In this document: positions 59,101-64,000 of the stretch, one piece after another
Layout: each line of letters starts with the position of its first letter
Position numbering within the stretch: the first letter of the stretch is position 1
Assembly (NCBI GenBank): GCA_947624965.1
Contig: CANQMN010000003.1
Coordinates: forward strand, 89,757-153,756
Direction of reading: 5' to 3'
Length of the DNA: 64,000 nt
From: an uncultured Clostridia bacterium
Lineage (GTDB): Bacteria; Bacillota; Clostridia; Christensenellales; Borkfalkiaceae
The notes under the pieces: generated by a model
Seen by the model: the letters and a program-made list of their open reading frames with translations, nothing else
The model's database searches: none
Told to the model about the DNA's origin: nothing
Made by a program: the position numbers and the translations under genes

Positions 59101-59250
59101 GCGGAGCGGATGCTCCGAAAGGGCGCCTTTGCCCCCGACGTTCTCGCCGTCCGCATCGCGGAAGGGGAAGCAGAGGGGACGGGCGAGGGGATTACCCGCA
59201 CCCTCGACATCAACGGCGAATCGGTAACGCTGACGATCCGAAAGGTTTGA
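56122..59250 (+). CDS. ileS: Isoleucyl-tRNA synthetase
   Basis: 1042 residues from ATG 56122 (GGAAGGAG upstream; earlier starts lie in the T-box terminator). Class I signatures: GKPHIGH (HIGH motif, about residue 55) and KMSKH at 591-595. The editing domain lies between them, and HCWRC/CEKC-type zinc knuckles are visible around residues 391 and 498. KMSKH and the 1042-residue length point to the long IleRS2 type, which tends to be less sensitive to mupirocin. Controlled by the upstream T-box. Confidence 0.95.
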   Translation: MYKKVDTSLNFAAREREIAAFWKENGVFEKSVEKNEGGKEFSFFDGPPTANGKPHIGHVLTRVMKDAIPRYRTMKGEHVLRKAGWDTHGLPVELEVEKSLGMDGKKDIEKYGIEPFNKKCKESVWKYQSEWEKMSQAVGYWVDMEHPYVTYHDDYIESVWWALKEIAKKGLLYRGHKIVPYCPRCGTALSSHEVAQGYKDVKEISAVVRFKVKGRENTYILAWTTTPWTLPSNVALCMNPDEDYAEIEADGARYILAEALVPKFFENYEFVSRRKGREYEGTEYEPLFGYAAGSFREKAYYVVCDGYVTLTDGTGVVHIAPAFGEDDYKVGKRYALPVVQLVNERGCFDERCPEWNGMFAKDADKFILQALREKGLLFRKIPFEHSYPHCWRCDTPLLYYARASWFIKVTEIKDRLIAANRSVRWIPETIKEGRMGNFLENVIDWGLSRDRYWGTPLPVWVCEDCGAAEVIGSRSELHEKTGAPLDTELHRPYVDKFFCKCEKCGGKMSRTPEVIDCWFDSGSMPFAQYHYPFENRELFEETFPADFISEAVDQTRGWFYTLLVISTLLFDRAPFKTCIVLGHVNDKNGVKMSKHKGNVVDPWTVLDKQGADAVRWYFYTNSAPWIPSRFGEEAVSEVQRKFQGTLWNTYAFFTLYAEIDKYDPSKHDLKQCKLTLMDKWILSRLNTLVKDVDRMLAEYDLTDSARAIQDFSDELSNWYVRRGRDRYWGGGMTADKEAAYTTLYTVLVTLAKLLAPYTPFMAEMMYRNLVPAFFPSAPVSVHLCDYPVCDESRLLPELEAGMEDVLKVVELGRSARNSGAVKNRQPLAELIVASAHPFQITGELEAVALDELNVKKLSYAAGAEELVRYALKPQLRTLGPKYGKKLKAITEFLNGCDAGEVVRAVRENGSYSVDLGGEVVLLEEDLQIFTESREGYVAATGGGITVALDTRLTEQLLDEGCERELVSKIQTLRKEAGFEVTDRIAVSYAAEGRAERMLRKGAFAPDVLAVRIAEGEAEGTGEGITRTLDINGESVTLTIRKV

Positions 59251-59640
59251 TGTTCTGCCATTGAGATCCGGACCCGTATGTTCTGAAATTGAATTTTGCG
59301 AATGGATCTCGGCATTGAAATTTGATAGTTTCGCCGCGCGCCGACGGCTCTGTCGTCGGCGCGCGGCAAAAAAAATGCCTGCACGCTATTTCCCCTCGTT
59401 CACGGGAGCTTATTTGCCCTCTTTCATGGGGAGCTTTTTTTACCCTCCTCAATGAGGGTAGGGTAGTTCTCTTATTTACCCTCCCCCTCGCAACGCGAGG
59501 GGGGATTCTATTATTTTCTCTCTCTTAAAAGGAGAGGGCAATTTTTCTATCTTACCCTCCTTAATGAGGAGACTTTCTTATTTACCCTCCCCCTCGCAGC
59601 GCGGGGAGGGGTAGGGGAGGGGGAGCAAAGGCGCACCCGC
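59251..59640. repeat. Hairpin and palindrome region after ileS
   Basis: Starts with a 13-bp hairpin CCGCGCGCCGACG...CGTCGGCGCGCGG (59334-59367), without a T tract. It continues with TTCATGGGGAGC-type text, CCCTCCTCAATGAGGGTAGGG, CCCCCTCGCAACGCGAGGGG (about 59480), and CCCCCTCGCAGCGCGGGGAGGGG-type sequence (about 59590). No gene between ileS and pepV. Confidence 0.8.
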
Positions 59641-59653
59641 GCGTCCATACATA

Positions 59654-59680
59654 AAACAACCACCCGCATGGGTGGTTGTT
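59654..59680 (-). terminator. Terminator after pepV
   Basis: Minus strand: CAACCACCC, loop ATGC, GGGTGGTTG, TTTTATG. It can also serve the plus strand. Confidence 0.8.
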
Positions 59681-59683
59681 TGT

Positions 59684-60934
59684 TCATTTCGTAAGCCGTT
59701 CGATCGCCTTTTTGTAGAGCGTAAGAAGCAGTTTCACGCGGTCGACGGAGATATATTCGTCCGCTTGGTGGACGACGGGGTCGTCGCCCTCCATTTCGGG
59801 ACCGAACGCGACGCCGTTTTTCAGCGCGCGGGCGTAGGTGCCGCCGCCGATGGCGATGGGCTCCGCCTTCTGCCCCGTGCATTCCTCGTACACCGCGAGC
59901 AGGGCGGAGACGAGAGGACCGTGCTTGTCCGTAAAGAGGGGAAGCTGTCTGTGCGTTACGCGGTAGCGCGCGCCGCATGCGTCGAGCACGGAGAGCACGT
60001 CGCGCTCGGAAAGCGTCGCGGGGTAGCGGATGTCGCACGTAACGGAGATCTCGTTCATCCCGCCGCGAATCACGTCGGGGGAGAGGGTGAGCGCGCCCGT
60101 CTCGTCTTTCAGCGCGCCGAGGCGGGTTTTCAGCGCGTCCAGCATGGCGAGCGCGCCGTCCGCCCCGAGATATCCGAGGATGGGATAGATGGCGTTCACG
60201 CCCTTCTCGGGCGTGGAGCCGTGCGCCGACCTCCCGCGGGAGACGACCTTTCCCGCCGCGTATTCCAGTCCGAAGGCGCGCAGTTTTTCGGGGAACGCGG
60301 GCGCCGCCGCTTCGCAGAGATCGCACACCATGTTGGGGCGCTCGCCGCCGCGCAGGGTGGAGAAGTCCCCCTCCGCGGGGAGCGCGAGCTCGATTTGCAG
60401 GATCCCTTTTTCGGCGTAGATGACGGGGAAATCCGCGTCGGGCGAAAATCCCGTCTCGGGCATGCGGGCGACCTTGTTGTAGTGCTCGATGCACCGCCAG
60501 CCGCTCTCCTCGTTGCAACCGACGATGAGCTTGATTTTTGCGGCGGGGACGAACCCCTCGTCTTTGAGCTGTTTCAGGGCGTAGAGGACGCAGATCGCGG
60601 GTCCCTTGTCGTCGACCGCGCCGCGGCCGTAGATCTTGCCGCCCTTTACGACGCCGCCGAAGGGGGCTTCCGTCCAGCCGTTGCCCGCGGGCACGACGTC
60701 GAGATGGGCGAGAACGGCAAACTCCTCCGTCCCGTCCCCGAAGACGACTTCGCCGGCGTAGCCGTCGTAGTCGTGCGTTTCAAACCCCATGCGCGCGGCA
60801 AGCGCGAGGAAGTGCGCGAGACATCGGGAGACGTCCTCGCCGAAAGGCTTCCCGGGAAGGGGCGGCTGTTCGGTGGACGGAAAACGGATGCTCTCGCAGA
60901 TACTTTCGATCGCTTCGTCGAGATACCGATCCAT
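59684..60934 (-). CDS. pepV: M20 family dipeptidase, PepV type
   Basis: 416 residues, start at 60934 (MDRYLDEAIESICESI, GGAGGAAAT upstream). Zinc ligands: His and Asp in VLAHLDVVPAG, bridging Asp in GRGAVDDKGP, Glu pair in GCNEESGWRCIEHY, Asp in PDADFPV and His in DPVVHQADEY. VSRGRSAHGSTPEKGVNA is the PepV dimerisation/substrate loop. Hydrolyses dipeptides. Divergent from radC. Confidence 0.93.
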   Translation of the reverse strand: MDRYLDEAIESICESIRFPSTEQPPLPGKPFGEDVSRCLAHFLALAARMGFETHDYDGYAGEVVFGDGTEEFAVLAHLDVVPAGNGWTEAPFGGVVKGGKIYGRGAVDDKGPAICVLYALKQLKDEGFVPAAKIKLIVGCNEESGWRCIEHYNKVARMPETGFSPDADFPVIYAEKGILQIELALPAEGDFSTLRGGERPNMVCDLCEAAAPAFPEKLRAFGLEYAAGKVVSRGRSAHGSTPEKGVNAIYPILGYLGADGALAMLDALKTRLGALKDETGALTLSPDVIRGGMNEISVTCDIRYPATLSERDVLSVLDACGARYRVTHRQLPLFTDKHGPLVSALLAVYEECTGQKAEPIAIGGGTYARALKNGVAFGPEMEGDDPVVHQADEYISVDRVKLLLTLYKKAIERLTK

Positions 60935-60956
60935 AGATAAATTTCCTCCGCCCCGT

Positions 60957-60985
60957 ATTGTACCACAGGGAAAAAGGGCTGTCAA
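60957..60985 (-). promoter_or_regulatory. Promoter of pepV
   Basis: Minus strand: TTGACA (60985-60980), 17 bases, TACAAT (60962-60957). Confidence 0.8.
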
Positions 60986-61030
60986 GCGGCGGGAAGGGAC
61001 AAAAAATTTTACAAACGTCCCGCGAATTTC

Positions 61031-61059
61031 GTGCAAAGCGGGCAAAAATATGTTACAAT
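61031..61059 (+). promoter_or_regulatory. Promoter of radC-kinase-regulator operon
   Basis: GTGCAA, 17 bases, TACAAT. A moderate match; start near 61066. Confidence 0.55.
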
Positions 61060-61079
61060 AAAAGAAAACGGGGACATCC

Positions 61080-61796
61080 ATGCACGAAGGACACAGACAA
61101 CGCATGACGCAACGTCTCGTCGCAGACGGGGCGGGATTACAGGACCACGAGCTGTTGGAGATCGTGCTGTACGGCGTCATTCCGCGCAAAAACACCAATG
61201 GCGTCGCGCACGCGCTTCTCTCTGCGTTCGGGAGCCTGCGCGGCGTGTTTTCCGCGGAATACGGGCAACTCAAAAGCGTGGAGGGCGTGGGGGACGCCGC
61301 GGCGTCGCACCTTTGCGCCGTCGGCGCGTGTTTTTCCCGCATGCGCGCGCAGGAAGAGCGACCCCCCGAAACGTTCAACGTCGAGACGTTCACCGCCTAT
61401 CTGCGGGAGCGGTTTTCCTCCCTCACGGAGGAAGCGGTGGAATTTTACTGCCTCGACGCGCACGACCGCATCCGCCAGAGCAAGCGGTTCACCACGGGCG
61501 AGCGGAGTCGCGCGGCGGTCTCTCCCGAGGAACTCAACCGCTTTTTGGTGGCGGCGGCCCCGCACGGGCTGGTGTTCGCCCACAACCATCCGCACGCGAA
61601 TTGCGCGCCCTCCCGCGAGGACGACCAGTTTACGGCGCAGGTCCAGATGCTCTGTTCGATGAACAACGTAAAATTGTACGATCACGTCATCGTGGGAAAG
61701 GACGGAAATTACAGCTACCGCCTCGTGGGGCGCATGGAGGAGATCCGCCGCGAATTTGATGTGAGCGCGCTCCTCACGGAGAAGGGACTTCCATGA
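61080..61796 (+). CDS. radC: RadC/JAB-domain protein
   Basis: 238 residues. N-terminal helix-hairpin-helix region (QDHELLEIVLYGVIPRKN, GVGDAAASHL) and C-terminal JAMM metalloprotease-like fold: GLVFAHNHPHANCAPSREDD has the His-x-His and Asp ligands. The role of RadC in DNA repair is unsettled. It overlaps the sensor kinase gene by ATGA, an unusual partner. Confidence 0.9.
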   Translation: MHEGHRQRMTQRLVADGAGLQDHELLEIVLYGVIPRKNTNGVAHALLSAFGSLRGVFSAEYGQLKSVEGVGDAAASHLCAVGACFSRMRAQEERPPETFNVETFTAYLRERFSSLTEEAVEFYCLDAHDRIRQSKRFTTGERSRAAVSPEELNRFLVAAAPHGLVFAHNHPHANCAPSREDDQFTAQVQMLCSMNNVKLYDHVIVGKDGNYSYRLVGRMEEIRREFDVSALLTEKGLP

Positions 61797-63037
61797 ACAA
61801 ACCCGTAAAACAACTGCAATTTGAGAATATTCCCTTCTTTATCACGTTCGGAAGGGTCATTATCTTCTGCCTGCTCGCGCTCGTCGGCATCGTGCTCGTC
61901 GTCAACAATTGGAGCGCGCAGCCCTTCGGCGGGATCTCCGCGTGGTACATCATCCTGCCCGCGCTCATCTGCCTTCTCGCGGAGAACGCGGTCAAGACGT
62001 GGGCGCTTCGCAAGTACACCCATAAAATCGTGTGCTACGTCCTCGACGTGCTCCTTCTCATGCTCCTCACGCTGTTTTCGGACGGCACGCTCATTTCCCT
62101 CCTCTATATCATCATCCTCTCGGAGTTCTATCTGAACCAGGAATCTCTCTCGGGGGATATCGCGATGTGCGTTTCGAGCATCGTTCTGTTTCTCGTAACA
62201 TTCATCGTCTCGGCAGTCTTCAAGAGCCGCTCGATGAGCGTGGAGGATATCCTCTCGGTGGCGGCGAACGCGTTCGGCGACCTGCTTCTTATCGTTCTGC
62301 ACTTCCTCATCATGAACCTCTCGTTGCAGATATATAGGAAGAACACCGAGATCACCAAGACGAACGAGGAACTCAACCGCACGAACGCGCGCTTGCAGGA
62401 GATGAACAAGGAGTTGCAGGAAGTCGCCGCCCTCGAAGAGCGCCAGCGCATCGCGAAGGACATCCACGACACCGCGGGACACTCCATCACGACGGTCATC
62501 ATGCAGACGGAGGCGGCGCGCCTCATCGTGGACGAGAACCCCGAGGAGGCGAAGCGGCGGATCGCCGCGGCGAACTTGCAGGCGAAGCACGCGCTCGAAG
62601 AGCTGCGGGAGAGCGTGCACCTTCTTTCGGGCGCGACGGAGAGCCTCACGCTCCGCGAGATGCTCGAAGGCATCGTGCACGATTCCATGGACGGCACGAA
62701 TATCGTGATACGGAGCGAGATCGAGGATATCCCCTTCTGCGACGCAAAGCGGAGATTTCTGTGCAACAGCTTGAAGGAGGGGGTCTCCAACGGCATGCGG
62801 CACGGCGGCGCGACGGCGTTTTGGTTCGAGTTGAAGCGGGAGGGCGGCAATGCGCGCTTCCTGCTCTCGGACAACGGGTGCGGCGCGGGCGGCTCGTTCA
62901 CGGAGGGCTTCGGGTTGAAGAGCATGCGCCGCCGCGCGGAATTTCTCGGCGGAAGTTTCTCCGTCTCTTCGGAGCCGGACGAAGGATTTGAAATTCATAT
63001 CTCGTTGCCCTTGGACGAGAAAGGGGAGAAATCATGA
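61793..63037 (+). CDS. Sensor histidine kinase, HisKA_3 type
   Basis: 414 residues. Six or so membrane helices in the first 175 residues form an MASE-like input domain with almost no extracellular loop. A coiled coil (EITKTNEELNRTNARLQEMNKELQE) leads to the DHp helix ERQRIAKDIHDTAGHSI with His225 as phosphoacceptor. The C-terminal ATPase is compact (SNGMRHGGATAF, LSDNGCGAG, GFGLKSMRRRAE). It is paired with the response regulator that follows with a 4-base overlap. The signal is unknown. Confidence 0.92.
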   Translation: MNKPVKQLQFENIPFFITFGRVIIFCLLALVGIVLVVNNWSAQPFGGISAWYIILPALICLLAENAVKTWALRKYTHKIVCYVLDVLLLMLLTLFSDGTLISLLYIIILSEFYLNQESLSGDIAMCVSSIVLFLVTFIVSAVFKSRSMSVEDILSVAANAFGDLLLIVLHFLIMNLSLQIYRKNTEITKTNEELNRTNARLQEMNKELQEVAALEERQRIAKDIHDTAGHSITTVIMQTEAARLIVDENPEEAKRRIAAANLQAKHALEELRESVHLLSGATESLTLREMLEGIVHDSMDGTNIVIRSEIEDIPFCDAKRRFLCNSLKEGVSNGMRHGGATAFWFELKREGGNARFLLSDNGCGAGGSFTEGFGLKSMRRRAEFLGGSFSVSSEPDEGFEIHISLPLDEKGEKS

Positions 63038-63678
63038 TAAAAGTATTGCTCGCGGACGATCAGGCGATCCTTGCGGACGGCATCAAGAGCGTGCTCTCCA
63101 CCTGTCCCGATTTCGAGGTGGTGGGCATCGCGGCGGACGGCGTTCAGGCGGTGGAGCTCGCGGGAAAACTCGCGCCGGATATCGTGCTCATGGATATCCG
63201 CATGCCGAATATGAACGGCGTCATCGCCACGCAGGAGATCAAGCGCCGCCATCCCGAGATCAAAGTGCTCGTGCTCACCACGTTCGACGACAGCGAGTAT
63301 ATATTGAGCGCGATCAACAACGGCGCGAGCGGATATCTCTTAAAGGATACCTCGTCGGCGGCGCTCATCGATGCGCTTAAAAACGCCTATTGCGGAGATA
63401 CCATTCTCCCCGCAAAGATCGCGCGCCGCATTGCGGACGCCGCGCGCATGGTTTCGAGCGACCGCGAGATCAAGCTGAAAAAGCGGTTCGGGTTTTCGGA
63501 TCGCGAAGTGGAGATCGCACTCATGATCTTCGAGGGATTCACGAACAAGCAGATCGCCTCCGCGCTCAAACTGACGGACGGCACGGCGCGCAACTATATT
63601 TCCGCCATTTACGTAAAACTCTCCGCGAAGAGCAGAGCGGAAGCCGTGGAAAACATGCGCAAGATCATTCACGATTAA
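63034..63678 (+). CDS. LuxR/NarL-type response regulator
   Basis: 214 residues. Receiver domain with acidic pocket (LADDQAI), phosphoacceptor Asp54 in IVLMDIRMPNMNG, and Lys in YLLKDTSS. The C-terminal LuxR helix-turn-helix reads FGFSDREVEIALMIFEGFTNKQIASALKL, then GTARNYISAIYVKL. Regulates unknown targets, possibly its own operon. Confidence 0.93.
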   Translation: MIKVLLADDQAILADGIKSVLSTCPDFEVVGIAADGVQAVELAGKLAPDIVLMDIRMPNMNGVIATQEIKRRHPEIKVLVLTTFDDSEYILSAINNGASGYLLKDTSSAALIDALKNAYCGDTILPAKIARRIADAARMVSSDREIKLKKRFGFSDREVEIALMIFEGFTNKQIASALKLTDGTARNYISAIYVKLSAKSRAEAVENMRKIIHD

Positions 63679-63680
63679 AA

Positions 63681-63715
63681 AGAGGGGACGCCGCTATGCG
63701 GCGTCCCTTTTCTCT
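63681..63715 (+). terminator. Terminator after the two-component system
   Basis: AAAAAGAGGGGACGCCGC, loop TAT, GCGGCGTCCCTTTTCTCTTTT. Same stem-and-pyrimidine style as at 8374 and 10723. Confidence 0.88.
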
Positions 63716-63737
63716 TTTGCTCTTGCTTCGTTCTCCT

Positions 63738-64000
63738 TTGTTACCCTCCCCCTCGCGCTGCGAGGGGGAGGGGTAGGGGAGGGGGAGCGGACAAAGAAGC
63801 GCGGCGACGGACTTCAACCCCCACCCAACCCTCCCCCTTTCCCAAGGGGGAGGTACCTATAATTTTTCCCTCCTCGTCCGACGCGCTTATTCCCTCTTTG
63901 CTTTCCCTTTCTTTTTTCGCTCCGTTTCTTTGTTCCCCCTCGCGTGCGAGGGGGAACACTCTATTTTCTCTCCCGCTCCCGTCGCTCTCGCCCTGTCTCT
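63738..64000. repeat. Palindrome cluster at the window end
   Basis: CCCCCTCGCGCTGCGAGGGGG (about 63747), GAGGGGTAGGGGAGGGGGAG, CCCTCCCCCTTTCCCAAGGGGGAGG (about 63829) and CCCCCTCGCGTGCGAGGGGG (63934). No gene visible to 64000. Confidence 0.8.

Noticed and set aside
59334..59367. Strong hairpin after ileS as an intrinsic terminator
   Set aside because: No T tract follows on either strand. It is kept only as a hairpin in the repeat region.

Overview
This window looks like chromosomal DNA of a GC-rich member of the Bacillota, class Clostridia, probably a gut commensal. The evidence is the rpsE-rpmD-rplO-secY-adk-map-infA-rpmJ-rpsM-rpsK-rpsD-rpoA-rplQ order, a T-box in front of ileS, HPr kinase, TmcAL, a large SRP RNA with an Alu domain, and a high-molecular-weight rubredoxin. 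The intergenic palindromes recall uncultured gut Clostridia such as Christensenellales, but that placement is an impression. I see no plasmid, phage, transposase or CRISPR genes.

Layout. 1-7.6 kb: end of the spc operon and the alpha operon, with a repeat-filled 0.63-kb gap between secY and adk and a near-consensus promoter in front of rpsM. 7.7-12.6 kb: a conserved cytoplasmic protein, a surface lipoprotein whose promoter spacer holds a G9 tract, and an M18 aminopeptidase. 12.6-13.5 kb: a tandem hairpin array and the SRP RNA gene (minus strand). 13.5-19.7 kb: an XRE repressor divergent from a membrane protein, an Mrp ATPase, a Pro/Glu-repeat protein with a DUF1508-like end, and two FAD oxidoreductases. 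20-30.5 kb: a GH43 lipoprotein, tmcAL, pta-ackA, yceD-rpmF, Hrb, and csoR-copA, in which copA carries a C-terminal CopZ-like domain. 31.7-42.6 kb: uvrC-HAD-hprK-U32-mutS2, mostly coupled by ATGA overlaps, then a deacetylase, an M16 protease, a DNA glycosylase and acpP. 42.6-52.6 kb: a MATE pump behind a structured leader, then a leaderless AraC regulator divergent from three lipoprotein genes (InlB/GLUG giant, AroD-like, sialate-esterase-like). 52.7-53.5 kb: a tRNA-Glu locus with two interrupted copies and a probable 6S RNA. 54-64 kb: pyridoxal-type kinase, HMA protein, SHOCT membrane protein, T-box-ileS, pepV, radC and a two-component system.

The strongest unusual signals are as follows. (1) Four unlinked genes have a promoter whose -10 box ends exactly 6 nt before the ATG, which predicts leaderless mRNAs; a fifth has a gap of 10 nt. 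(2) A homopolymeric G tract sits in the promoter spacer of a surface lipoprotein, which suggests phase variation. (3) Two tRNA-Glu copies are interrupted at the same T-loop position by a 58-59 bp element. (4) A lipoprotein cassette carries an extracellular type I dehydroquinase-like protein that keeps His and Lys but appears to lack two substrate arginines, next to an esterase-like protein lacking its nucleophile serine. (5) CopA has DKTAT instead of DKTGT and an internal Shine-Dalgarno/ATG that could release a CopZ-like chaperone. (6) Several families of palindromic repeats fill most gaps downstream of genes, and the 3' end of one gene has been copied onto another.

All assignments rest on reading motifs and gene order; no database search was possible.
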